A DNA stretch of 64,000 bases. It comes from Enterococcus sp. MMGLQ5-1 (GTDB lineage: Bacteria > Bacillota > Bacilli > Lactobacillales > Streptococcaceae). The number at the start of each line of letters is the position of its first letter. The first letter of the stretch is position 1. Location: NCBI RefSeq assembly GCF_013155265.1, contig NZ_JABJXU010000008.1, positions 89,171-153,170 on the forward strand. Direction: 5' to 3'. Both the position numbers and the translations under genes were made by a program. This document shows positions 57,120 through 64,000 of this stretch, in pieces. The notes below the pieces were generated by a model. It had not been told where the DNA came from. It ran no database searches and was given only the letters and a program-made list of their open reading frames with translations.

Positions 57120-58799
57120 GTGAATAAAAAGTGGTGGAAGGAAGCAGTTGCTTATCAGATTTATCCAAAAAGCTTCTATGATTCAAATGCTGATGGCATT
57201 GGTGATTTGCGGGGAATTATTGAAAAATTAGATTATCTTGTCGATTTAGGGATTAACGTAATTTGGATTTCACCGTTTTTCAAGTCACCGATGATTGATA
57301 ATGGCTATGATATTTCAGATTATTATTCAGTCGATCCAATTTTTGGCAGCAATGCTGATTTAGAGGCATTAATTGAAGCTGCCAATCAAAAAGGTATTAA
57401 GCTTTTATTTGATCTAGTTGTTAATCATTGTTCAGATCAGCATGAATGGTTTCAACGGGCAATTTCGGATCCAAATAGTAAAGAGCGAGACTATTTTGTA
57501 ATTAGAAAGGGAAATCAGCTCACCAATTGGCGATCTATATTTGGTGGAAGTGTTTGGACCAAGCTGCCTGGTAGTGAGGATGAATACTATATGCACGTCT
57601 TTGCCAAGGAACAACCAGATTTAAACTGGGAAAATCCTGAATTACGTCAAGAAATTTATCAAATGATTAATTACTGGCTGGATAAGGGAATTGGCGGGTT
57701 TCGGGTAGATGCAATCGTCTATCTCAAGAAAAATCAAGCCTTTCCAGATTTTCCAAGCGATGGACCAGATGGCTTAGCTAGCGTTAATTTAGGGAGTCAA
57801 AATCAAGCGGGCATTGGTGAATTTTTGACTGAATTAAAGGCAGCCACTTTTGAAAATTATGATTGTGTCACGGTAGGTGAAGCGTTTGGTGTACCGCAAG
57901 CGCAATTAAGTGAGTATTCTGGCGAAAATGGCTATTTTTCAATGATTTTTGATTTTACCTATGATGTGCCAGACGGTACTAATGGCGAGCCTTGGTACGT
58001 CAAAAAGCCATGGACAGTGAAAGATTGGAAGCAGAAGATTTATCAATCGCAAAAAATTTTAAGTGAATTTGGCGTTTGGTCGCCAAACCATATGGAAAAC
58101 CACGACTCAGCAAGGGTGGTTAATCGTTTCTTTGAGGCTGAACAGATTAATTTTGCCAGTACAACAATGATTGGCGCATTAGATTTCTTTTTAAGAGGAA
58201 CACCGTTTATTTATCAAGGGCAGGAATTGGGTATGAAGAATGCTACCATCAAAGATCCAAGTATATTTGATGATATCCAAACAAAAGATCAGTATCAGGT
58301 TGCCTTAGAGGCCGGTTTTTCATCCGCAGAGGCATTGAAAGCTGTTTTACACAGAAGTCGTGATAATGCGCGGACGCCAATGCAGTGGACTGCTGGCAAT
58401 TATGCAGGCTTTTCATCTGCACAGCCTTGGTTGCCGGTTAATGATGATTATAAAGAATATAATGTTACGGTTGAACAGGCTGATGCTAATTCAATTTTGC
58501 ATTTTTACCAAAAGATGATTGAAATTAGACAAAAATCAGCTTATCGTGAAATTCTAATTTATGGTGATTTTAGACCGGTATACCTAGATTTAGATAATGT
58601 TGTTGCCTATGACCGTCATTTGAATGGTAAAACGGTTCGTGTTATTTGCAATTTCCAAAATGAGTTATTTAACTTGGAATTATGTCCTCAAGCTGAAAAA
58701 TATCAGCTTATTTTATCAAATTATGAGCAAGTGCTAAGTGAGGCAGGCTTGATTAAATTAAATCCTTATCAAGTTATTTTAGTTGAAATTTTTAAATAA
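57120..58799 (+). CDS. Alpha-glucosidase, GH13 family
   Basis: 559 residues, cytoplasmic. The (beta/alpha)8 motifs: DLVVNHCSDQH (region I), GFRVDAIVY with nucleophile Asp (region II, about 193-201), VTVGEAFG with acid Glu (region III) and ENHDSARVVNRF with transition-state Asp (region IV). QPDLNWENPELR is typical of the oligo-1,6-glucosidase subfamily. It would cleave the alpha-glucoside brought in by the neighbouring transporter. The GTG start follows AAGGTGA. It may have its own promoter. Confidence 0.9.
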   Translation: MNKKWWKEAVAYQIYPKSFYDSNADGIGDLRGIIEKLDYLVDLGINVIWISPFFKSPMIDNGYDISDYYSVDPIFGSNADLEALIEAANQKGIKLLFDLVVNHCSDQHEWFQRAISDPNSKERDYFVIRKGNQLTNWRSIFGGSVWTKLPGSEDEYYMHVFAKEQPDLNWENPELRQEIYQMINYWLDKGIGGFRVDAIVYLKKNQAFPDFPSDGPDGLASVNLGSQNQAGIGEFLTELKAATFENYDCVTVGEAFGVPQAQLSEYSGENGYFSMIFDFTYDVPDGTNGEPWYVKKPWTVKDWKQKIYQSQKILSEFGVWSPNHMENHDSARVVNRFFEAEQINFASTTMIGALDFFLRGTPFIYQGQELGMKNATIKDPSIFDDIQTKDQYQVALEAGFSSAEALKAVLHRSRDNARTPMQWTAGNYAGFSSAQPWLPVNDDYKEYNVTVEQADANSILHFYQKMIEIRQKSAYREILIYGDFRPVYLDLDNVVAYDRHLNGKTVRVICNFQNELFNLELCPQAEKYQLILSNYEQVLSEAGLIKLNPYQVILVEIFK

Positions 58800-58809
58800 T
58801 AGATATCTT

Positions 58810-58854
58810 AAATGATAAATACAATGTCCTTCATTGCTTATTTATCATTTTTTT
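58810..58854 (+). terminator. Terminator after the glucosidase
   Basis: AAATGATAAATA pairs perfectly with TATTTATCATTT, followed by more T. Confidence 0.85.
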
Positions 58855-58909
58855 GTCTTTTATAAGTCATGCTATAATAGCTTGAGAATAAATTAGTTAG
58901 GAGTCTGTA

Positions 58910-59383
58910 ATGAAAAGTAATTTTTCAGATATCGAAAAAGAGGCATTTATGTCAGAAGCCTTGTTAGAAGCTGAAAAAGCCTATCAGCTTGAAGAAATTC
59001 CAATCGGTGCAGTTGTTGTCAAGGATAAAAAAATAATTGCTCGAAGCTTTAACCAGCGTGAGCTAAGGCAAATATCAACTGCACATGCCGAGGTAAATGT
59101 GATTGAAGCGGCTAATCATTTTTTGAATAATTGGCGCTTGCTTGATTGTCAGCTTTTTGTGACCATTGAGCCATGTGTTATGTGCGCTGGTGCGATTGGC
59201 CTTGCTCGAATTTCAGAGCTCTATTATGGTGCAATCAATCAAAAATTTGGCGCTGTTGACAGTCTTTATCAGGTTTTAGCGGATGAAAGGCTTAATCATC
59301 AGGTTTACGTAGAAAAAGGCATTTTAGCAGCAGACTGCCAAGCACTGATGCAAAAATTTTTTAAAGAACGTCGAAAGTCATAG
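58910..59383 (+). CDS. tadA: tRNA-specific adenosine deaminase
   Basis: Makes inosine at the wobble position of tRNA-Arg(ACG). Zinc ligands and acid are in TAHAEVNVIE (His, Glu about 60-62) and EPCVMCAGAIGLARI (two Cys about 90-93). 157 residues. TTAGGAG precedes the ATG. The order tadA then SRP RNA is conserved in Lactobacillales, normally followed by dnaX. Confidence 0.95.
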   Translation: MKSNFSDIEKEAFMSEALLEAEKAYQLEEIPIGAVVVKDKKIIARSFNQRELRQISTAHAEVNVIEAANHFLNNWRLLDCQLFVTIEPCVMCAGAIGLARISELYYGAINQKFGAVDSLYQVLADERLNHQVYVEKGILAADCQALMQKFFKERRKS

Positions 59384-59409
59384 ACTTTTTTTAAAATCTA
59401 CGTTATATT
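59381..59409 (+). promoter_or_regulatory. SRP RNA promoter
   Basis: TAGACT (59381-59386) and TATATT (59404-59409), 17 bases apart, with the start expected near 59415. It overlaps the tadA stop codon. Confidence 0.55.
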
Positions 59410-59413
59410 AATT

Positions 59414-59492
59414 AAGGAGCAATGGTAAATATCCGAAGCGTGTCAGGACCGGAAGGTAGCAGCACTAAGGATACTTTATCATGTGCTCTTTT
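59414..59492 (+). ncRNA. ffs: Signal recognition particle RNA, small bacterial type
   Basis: The invariant tip GTCAGGACCGGAAGGTAGCAGCAC (59442-59465, given here as GGACCGGAAGG plus AGCAGCA) binds Ffh. GGAGCA at the 5' end pairs with TGTGCTC at the 3' end, and T7 behind it ends transcription. About 79 nucleotides, a compact form without an Alu-like extension. It targets ribosomes making membrane proteins to the membrane. Confidence 0.93.
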
Positions 59493-59567
59493 TTTATTTA
59501 ATTTATCAAGGGTTTCAGCAATTATCACTAATTGCTAATAGAAAAAAGGGGCAGAAAAGGGGCAAAA
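59493..59567. other. Left junction of the integrated element (probable attL side)
   Basis: Between the SRP RNA terminator and the integrase stop codon lie an 8-base dyad, AGCAATTA-TCAC-TAATTGCT (59517-59536), and two direct repeats AAAAGGGGCA (59544-59553 and 59555-59564). Paired repeats of this kind next to an integrase gene are likely arm-type binding sites. The att core cannot be located without the right end. Confidence 0.5.
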
Positions 59568-60701
59568 TTATAGTTTTACATCATTTAATTTGTTTGAAAT
59601 TTCGGAATTTTGTTTTTCGGTGACATGAGTATATATCCTTAAAGTTGTTTTTTCATCAACATGTCCCACTCTTTCCATGATTGCCTTTATTGGAATATTT
59701 AATTCTGAAAGAAGAGAAATGTGACTGTGTCTTAGAACGTGAGAATGTAAAGGCTTATTTATTTTTTCTTTTCCTAACTTTTCATTCATATATTTCATTG
59801 ATGTATTAATAGCATTTGCCTGTAAAGGTTTGCCAGTTTTACCAATAAAAATAAAACTTTCGGAGCAATATCCATTAAATTTTAATTGATTATTGCTAAT
59901 TATATCGTCTAAAATTTCAACACATCGATTCGAAAGAAATATGTTTCTATTTGATTTTTCCGTTTTAGCAGTTGTTTTGATTGCGTGTTTATAACCACTT
60001 GAATAATCTAAAGTTCCTTTAATTGCTATACTTTTTTTATTTTTATTGTAATCTTGAACAGTTAAAGCAGTTGCTTCTCCAACACGTAATCCTGTTAGAT
60101 ACATAAATTCTATAAGCAATCCCATTCTGATACTTTGAAAGCTCCCTTTGTACACTGATAATAATTTTCCAATTTCTTCTCTAGTTAAATATTTTTCGTC
60201 TAAGTTGGTATCGGTACCATCTCTTTGTACAATTTTTACATTTGAAACTGGATTATTATTTATATACTCCATTTGTTCGGCATATTTAAAAATCATATTG
60301 AAGTAACTTTTGAACTTTTTAATATATTCAATTGAGTAATCCAAAGAATTAATATAACTTTGAATAAACTTGACATCAATATTTGAAATCAATGCATCAG
60401 TTTCAATGCTTGATAGAATTTTATTCGAAACCTTTTTAGTTGCAATAGCAGAAGATTTCTTTACGCTCTTTTCATATTGTTTCCACCATTCGTTGTGTAA
60501 TTCTTTTAAAGTTACTTTCTTTTTTTCTTTATGTTCAATTTTTACATCTATTTTGTTTTGCAATATCTTATTCGCTTGAATAACAGCTTGATTAGATTTT
60601 GAATTAAGGGTTACTGATACTCTTTTTTTCTTTTCGGTATATGGATCAATAAATCTTTCAAAATATTTATATTTACCATTCGGTAATTCTTCCATCCACA
60701 T
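59568..60701 (-). CDS. int: Phage-type tyrosine integrase
   Basis: 377 residues. N-terminal arm-binding domain (AP2-like), SAM-like core-binding domain, then the catalytic domain with Arg in LTGLRVGEAT (about 204), His-X-X-Arg in HVLRHSHIS (about 326-334), His in ERVGHVDE and the nucleophile Tyr in LRIYTHV near residue 357. RBS AAAGGA. It reads toward the SRP RNA gene, so the attachment site should be in or directly behind that gene. Confidence 0.95.
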   Translation of the reverse strand: MWMEELPNGKYKYFERFIDPYTEKKKRVSVTLNSKSNQAVIQANKILQNKIDVKIEHKEKKKVTLKELHNEWWKQYEKSVKKSSAIATKKVSNKILSSIETDALISNIDVKFIQSYINSLDYSIEYIKKFKSYFNMIFKYAEQMEYINNNPVSNVKIVQRDGTDTNLDEKYLTREEIGKLLSVYKGSFQSIRMGLLIEFMYLTGLRVGEATALTVQDYNKNKKSIAIKGTLDYSSGYKHAIKTTAKTEKSNRNIFLSNRCVEILDDIISNNQLKFNGYCSESFIFIGKTGKPLQANAINTSMKYMNEKLGKEKINKPLHSHVLRHSHISLLSELNIPIKAIMERVGHVDEKTTLRIYTHVTEKQNSEISNKLNDVKL

Positions 60702-60804
60702 TGTCTAAATCCTTTCTTTATAGTAAAATTAGGGTACAAAAAATAAGCCTTTTGTGAGGGTATTTTTTCAAACACGTTGTCTTGACGGAGGACGTGTTTT
60801 TTAT

Positions 60805-61110
60805 TTAAGATATTTTTGTAATAAACCAAATTAAGAAAATTAACAAAGGTAAGAAGAAAATAAAGCATCCAAGTTGACCTATTGTTTTTCCAGCTTGATT
60901 CATACCTTCTCCTGACTTTTCCATATATTGCCCAAACTTGTATAATTTAGAATTTTCTACAGTAGACTCATAGTTATAAAAAGCTTGTTTGACCTCTTTT
61001 TCATCGTAGGTAATTCCACACTTAGGACATTTTACTGTGTGGAAAGTTAAGGTAATCTTCTTTTTGCAGTTGGGGCATTCAATATTAAAAGTTTTGTTTT
61101 CTATATCCAA
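60805..61110 (-). CDS. Zinc-ribbon membrane protein of the lysogeny module
   Basis: 101 residues. Two CxxC pairs (CPNCKKK at about 12-18, CPKCG at 28-32) form a zinc ribbon, and one hydrophobic segment ends the protein (about 78-98). A TTG start follows GGAGGG. Genes between repressor and integrase in phages often concern superinfection or immunity, but no function is known for this one. The 100 bases between it and the integrase show no gene. Confidence 0.7.
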   Translation of the reverse strand: MDIENKTFNIECPNCKKKITLTFHTVKCPKCGITYDEKEVKQAFYNYESTVENSKLYKFGQYMEKSGEGMNQAGKTIGQLGCFIFFLPLLIFLIWFITKIS

Positions 61111-61121
61111 TATTATCCCTC

Positions 61122-61532
61122 CTATGCTACTTCATTAATAAAATTCACATACTCATCTTTAATTAACCATTCAAGTGTACTTGTTAATTTAAATCTTGCC
61201 CACGTTGCAAATTGTAACCAATTAAAACATTCCACATCTTCAGCTTCGTATTGTTCAAAATATAGAATTAATTTTTGCCTAACCATATTTCTGTTTGCGT
61301 CAGTTTCCATACTAGAACGTGCAGTATAACTTAAATCATAAATATGACACATATCTTTATGATTAATTGCGTGAAAAATTTCATGGAGTAATGTATTCTC
61401 CATCTCACTATCTTCTAAGTTTTGATTTATAACAATAATATTTAGAGCAGAGATAAAATATCCTTTTTTAGTCATATTGTGGTATTCAAGAGAAATGCCA
61501 TTTTCTTTTAAAATCTTTTTGATTTCTTCCAA
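61122..61532 (-). CDS. ImmA/IrrE-type metallopeptidase
   Basis: 136 residues with the zinc motif HEIFHAINH (about 50-58). In integrated elements ImmA cleaves or removes the neighbouring repressor to trigger induction. The TTG start lies seven bases after GAGAGGG; an ATG four bases upstream is out of frame. It is 12 bases behind the repressor, in the order expected for an ImmR-ImmA pair. Confidence 0.88.
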   Translation of the reverse strand: MEEIKKILKENGISLEYHNMTKKGYFISALNIIVINQNLEDSEMENTLLHEIFHAINHKDMCHIYDLSYTARSSMETDANRNMVRQKLILYFEQYEAEDVECFNWLQFATWARFKLTSTLEWLIKDEYVNFINEVA

Positions 61533-61544
61533 ACATTAGCCCTC

Positions 61545-61862
61545 TCATTTCTTTTTCAAATAGGCTTTGATGATTTCTGCAAGTATTTCTCTATCAGATT
61601 CATCAATTTCTTTACCGTCAAAACCCATTGTTGATTTTAAAGCCTCCTCGACAGTTAGAGACTTCTTTGGAGTTTCACGTCCCAATAAGTAATCAACAGA
61701 AACATTGAAATAATTGGCGATAGCTTCTAACTTATCAATGCCTGGTGTCGTAATATCCCATTTTCTAATTTGACCATTTGAAATAGAAGTTCTTCTTTCC
61801 AATTCTGCAATGGTAATTCCATTTTCATTTGCTAAGTTTTTTATTTTTTCAACCAAACTCAT
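61545..61862 (-). CDS. CI/ImmR-like XRE repressor
   Basis: 105 residues. Helix-turn-helix at about 10-55 (GITIAELERRTSISNGQIRK, then ANYFNVSVDYLLG). The short C-terminal part is acidic and has no LexA-type peptidase motif, so induction would rely on the ImmA protein next to it. It keeps the element quiet by binding the operators to its right. Confidence 0.9.
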   Translation of the reverse strand: MSLVEKIKNLANENGITIAELERRTSISNGQIRKWDITTPGIDKLEAIANYFNVSVDYLLGRETPKKSLTVEEALKSTMGFDGKEIDESDREILAEIIKAYLKKK

Positions 61863-62177
61863 TATTATCAGCCCTTCTTAATAACATGAGCTTACAAAAA
61901 TAAAATATCAAATAAGTTAATATTATTGTTGACAAATAGTTTATTTGATAATATACTATGTTCGTAAGCTAATTTATCAGCTAATAAGTGCAATAAAGAC
62001 AACCTAATATTTTAAACTTTTCGACGGTCGGCAAACTTAGAAACGTTTATTTAAAGGCTTTTTAAAGTCTTATTTAACTGTGTCTTTATAATATCATAAA
62101 AGCTATTTTGTGTAAATAAAATTAATAAATTAGCTAATTTATTAGCTTACAAATTTTATAAGAAAGGAGATGGTTGT
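61863..62177. promoter_or_regulatory. Immunity operator region with rightward promoter
   Basis: TTGACA (61929-61934) and TATACT (61952-61957), 17 bases apart, form a strong rightward promoter. GTAAGCTAAT-TTAT-CAGCTAAT (61964-61985) lies at the start site. An inverted copy of the same 22-base pattern is at 62129-62150, and a half copy TGAGCTTAC at 61887-61895 near the repressor gene. These three are likely CI/Cro operators. No gene is seen here. Confidence 0.65.
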
Positions 62178-62408
62178 GTGAAAAAACCAGAAGGAAGAAT
62201 ACCTATCAACTTTAATTTAAAACGAAAAAAAACCATCAAAAATTATTTGATAGTTAAGTTAAAAGATTGCCTATGGGATTTAGGAATATTCTTTGATGAA
62301 TTAGTAGCAGGCAAACACCCAATTATTCAAATTACTATCAGCCTGACATTAAGTGCTGTAACAACAATACTAACAATGTGGTTGCTATGGAAACTAGGAT
62401 TGGTGTGA
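62178..62408 (+). CDS. Small early protein with one membrane segment (76 residues)
   Basis: Basic N-terminus, one hydrophobic segment near the C-terminus (about 48-72). A GTG start follows AAGGAGATGG. First gene of the rightward transcript. Not recognised. Confidence 0.55.
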   Translation: MKKPEGRIPINFNLKRKKTIKNYLIVKLKDCLWDLGIFFDELVAGKHPIIQITISLTLSAVTTILTMWLLWKLGLV

Positions 62409-62660
62409 TTTTGAATTGAAAATTATATTTTTTAGCTATTGTTCATGGTCTTTTGAGTTATTGGTACTTTATCTTCAAGATAAATTCTTGGCAATTTGAA
62501 GTATGTCTGGTTGGTTTAGTTCAGATAATATTTTCACCGATAGCATTTACTGAATTTACTGATTTAGCTGCTTCTGTAATTTCTTTCAGTGGATTAAACG
62601 ATGACATCACTCCGTTATCTTTAGTTAATCTAACAACTGCTTTCGGATAACTGAACGATG
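62409..62660 (-). pseudogene. Possible decayed minus-strand reading frame
   Basis: On the minus strand about 60 codons from near 62650 read like protein (segments KAVVRLTKDNG, SSFNPLKEITEAAKSVNS), then stop at a TGA near 62524. One frame over, reading continues sensibly (ILSELNQPDILQIAKNLS) to a TGA near 62478. No start codon or ribosome site is found, and plus-strand frames look random. I take it as a frameshifted remnant at best. Confidence 0.3.
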
Positions 62661-62681
62661 TAAAGGTAAGGAGATGGTTGT

Positions 62682-62880
62682 GTGAATTTGGAAATAAGAA
62701 AAGTAAGAGCTCTTGAAAACATAGCTAAAAGCCTTAGTACAATTGCAGACGATACTAAGGCAAATAAAGAATTAAAAGTAGAACTTTTGAGAAATCATGC
62801 TCAACTAGAAAAAAACATTAAAAGATTTGCGTGATAATCCGTTCGGATTAGATGAACGGAATCAATTAGAAAAGTGGTGA
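62682..62880 (+). pseudogene. Small early gene, apparently frameshifted in an A7 run
   Basis: A GTG behind AAGGAGATGG opens a 50-codon frame (MNLEIRKVRALENIAK start) that stops at TGA 62832-62834. If one A is dropped from the seven at 62809-62815, the frame continues as LEKTLKDLRDNPFGLDERNQLEKW and ends at 62878, four bases before the next gene. The continuation has normal codon use and gives tight spacing, so the original product is probably about 65 residues. It is either a mutation, a sequencing error or slippage. Confidence 0.5.
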
Positions 62881-62884
62881 GGCG

Positions 62885-63067
62885 ATGTTTGAAAAAATAC
62901 AAATTTATATCAGCAATTGGTTAAATGATTCCGACAATCAAAGCGTATTATTTTTTATTTTATTGTTATTAATTGTAGTATTTACAACTTTTTGGTTCAA
63001 AGAACCTTTGATTGTTGCAATATTCGCATTAATCATTTCATTAGTTCGATTTCTCTTTGAAGACTAG
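62885..63067 (+). CDS. Small membrane protein (60 residues)
   Basis: Two hydrophobic segments (about 20-38 and 41-57) after a polar N-terminus. GGTGAGG stands five bases before the ATG. Its end overlaps the opposite-strand gene by 35 bases. Not recognised; small hydrophobic early phage proteins are often immunity or lysis-related. Confidence 0.55.
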   Translation: MFEKIQIYISNWLNDSDNQSVLFFILLLLIVVFTTFWFKEPLIVAIFALIISLVRFLFED

Positions 63068-63629
63068 TGATTTCTTCGCTTGATAATTTTATTAGTACAG
63101 ATTTGTGCTTTTTAAACTTAGTTGTTTTGCTTCTGAAATTTGGAATGATAGAAAATTTTGCGAATTTAATGTTTACACGGATTTTATCAGAAATCGGATG
63201 GACCACAGTTTCATTCAGTAAATATGAATTAGCAGGAATCATTCCATAATTAGAGTTCATTGGATTTAAATGTTTAACTTGTTCGTCAAGTGTTATTCCT
63301 AGAAGCTCTTGAGACGCAATTTCAGGTCTTATTCCATGTTTTAAAAACGCTGGAAGTAATTCGTTAGTATATCCATCTCGAAAGACTAGGTCAAAATATC
63401 CAATTGAATATTTTGAAGAATTTATAAAACGAAATTCAATACACAAACCCGGGCTTTGATCAGGATAGGCTTGAACCATATCAAATGTTTCAATTCGTTT
63501 TAATATTCCTTGTTTCGTGATAGATACAGAGACTCTTTTCCAATCTCGGATAAAATTGATTGCAGATATTAGCAATGCGAATAATGAAATAGAAATAGTT
63601 AGCCAATCTTTTAATGGAAATTTATTCAT
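63033..63629 (-). CDS. Unknown membrane-anchored protein on the opposite strand (198 residues)
   Basis: N-terminal hydrophobic segment at about 10-26, then a soluble, probably beta-rich domain with many Ile, Phe and Asn residues and a basic C-terminus. GGTGG precedes the ATG. It points against the early genes around it and must have its own promoter, as morons or superinfection-exclusion genes expressed from prophages do. No family recognised. Confidence 0.75.
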   Translation of the reverse strand: MNKFPLKDWLTISISLFALLISAINFIRDWKRVSVSITKQGILKRIETFDMVQAYPDQSPGLCIEFRFINSSKYSIGYFDLVFRDGYTNELLPAFLKHGIRPEIASQELLGITLDEQVKHLNPMNSNYGMIPANSYLLNETVVHPISDKIRVNIKFAKFSIIPNFRSKTTKFKKHKSVLIKLSSEEITSLQREIELMK

Positions 63630-63689
63630 ACAACACCACCAGTTTTTAAAACAATTATACCGAAAAAATAAAAGAAAGGAAGTGAAGTC

Positions 63690-63884
63690 ATGTCACAAGA
63701 TTTAGCAGTAGAAGTTCGAGCTGCATTGTATCGAGCGAAGATGACACAAGCTGAATTAGCACAACGTTTAGATATTGTTCCGGCATATTTATCGGACATT
63801 ATTAATGGTAAAAAGGACGGTCCAAAGGCTCAAGAGCACATTAAAGCAATCAAAAAAATTCTTGGAATTAGACAGGAGGTGTAG
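63690..63884 (+). CDS. Cro-like XRE protein
   Basis: 64 residues, nearly all helix-turn-helix (TQAELAQRLDIVPAYLSDII). AGGAAGTGAAG precedes the ATG. By size a Cro or an excisionase-like early regulator. It lies 1.8 kb from the CI-like gene instead of next to it, because small genes and the opposite-strand gene are in between. Confidence 0.8.
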   Translation: MSQDLAVEVRAALYRAKMTQAELAQRLDIVPAYLSDIINGKKDGPKAQEHIKAIKKILGIRQEV

Positions 63885-63886
63885 GG

Positions 63887-64000
63887 ATGGGAGGAGAAAA
63901 AATAGAAGAAATTAATATTTCAGAAAAAAAACAAAAAACATTAAAAGAACAACTTTACGATGCTCATTTAATAAATTCTGTTATGCTTTCGGATTTATTG
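63887..64000 (+). CDS. Early gene, 5' end only
   Basis: ATG at 63887 behind CAGGAGG; 38 codons are visible (MGGEKIEEINISEKKQ start), open to the window edge. It follows the Cro-like gene by two bases. Lysine- and glutamate-rich; no function can be inferred. Confidence 0.6.
   Translation, partial: MGGEKIEEINISEKKQKTLKEQLYDAHLINSVMLSDLL

Noticed and set aside
60611..60868. 85-codon minus-strand frame between integrase and zinc-ribbon gene
   Set aside because: Overlaps both real genes in another frame and has no suitable start signal.
62453..62650. 65-codon plus-strand frame in the prophage early region
   Set aside because: TTG start without ribosome site; the opposite strand reads more like protein, although with a frameshift.
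63067..63249. 60-codon plus-strand frame opposite the 198-residue gene
   Set aside because: Shadow of the minus-strand gene, without ribosome site.

Overview
The window is a low-G+C Firmicutes chromosome segment, most likely from a fermentative member of the Lactobacillales (lactic acid bacteria). The evidence is glnR-glnA, pyruvate formate-lyase, class 1A dihydroorotate dehydrogenase, hprK-lgt, rex next to groESL with a perfect CIRCE operator, a CtsR box at clpP, cre-like boxes, an SMK (SAM-III) riboswitch in front of metK, a small SRP RNA after tadA, and strong AGGAGG-type ribosome binding sites. I cannot name the genus from sequence alone.

Layout. 1-5.3 kb: nitrogen assimilation (3' end of glnR, glnA, and a second, type III glutamine synthetase), then a membrane-bound XRE regulator. 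5.4-14.3 kb: mostly minus strand, with pflB, pyrD, two tandem Cof-type HAD phosphatases and lipoteichoic acid synthase; dinB is on plus. 14.5-19.8 kb: plus-strand run with an rRNA methyltransferase, aroD, yqeG, yqeH, hprK and lgt. 19.9-25 kb: an ABC-F protein with a structured leader, rex, groES and groEL. 25-32 kb: a two-component system with a large extracellular sensor, a GtrA-like protein, an MFS exporter and an orphan ferrochelatase. 32.4-39.3 kb: an M24 peptidase and a peptide ABC transporter whose two ATPases are fused. 39.6-42.3 kb: rlmH, htrA and clpP. 42.5-42.8 kb: six 61-bp tandem repeats. 43-49.9 kb: E1 alpha/beta of a 2-oxoacid dehydrogenase without E2/E3, a DUF1934 protein, birA, a CorA transporter and metK. 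50.5-51.9 kb: two cell-wall enzymes. 52.2-58.8 kb: LacI regulator, sugar ABC transporter without its own ATPase, and a GH13 alpha-glucosidase. 58.9-59.5 kb: tadA and the SRP RNA gene. 59.5-64 kb: the left end of a temperate-phage-like integrated element (integrase, zinc-ribbon membrane protein, ImmA-type peptidase, CI-like repressor, operators, small early genes, a Cro-like protein); its right end is outside the window.

The most distinctive feature of the host part is how many long intergenic spacers hold palindromic, repeated DNA. These include 140-310 bp hairpin-forming elements at 25.0-25.8, 29.4-29.7, 49.9-50.4 and 56.8-57.0 kb, a recurrent terminator family built on the word GGTTAGGAC-TTTT-GTCC, and the 61-bp array after clpP. 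I see no CRISPR array, tRNA, rRNA or transposase gene. The best candidates for undescribed biology are the attenuator-like leader of the ABC-F gene, the 61-bp array, the hairpin element families, and an opposite-strand membrane protein in the early region of the prophage.
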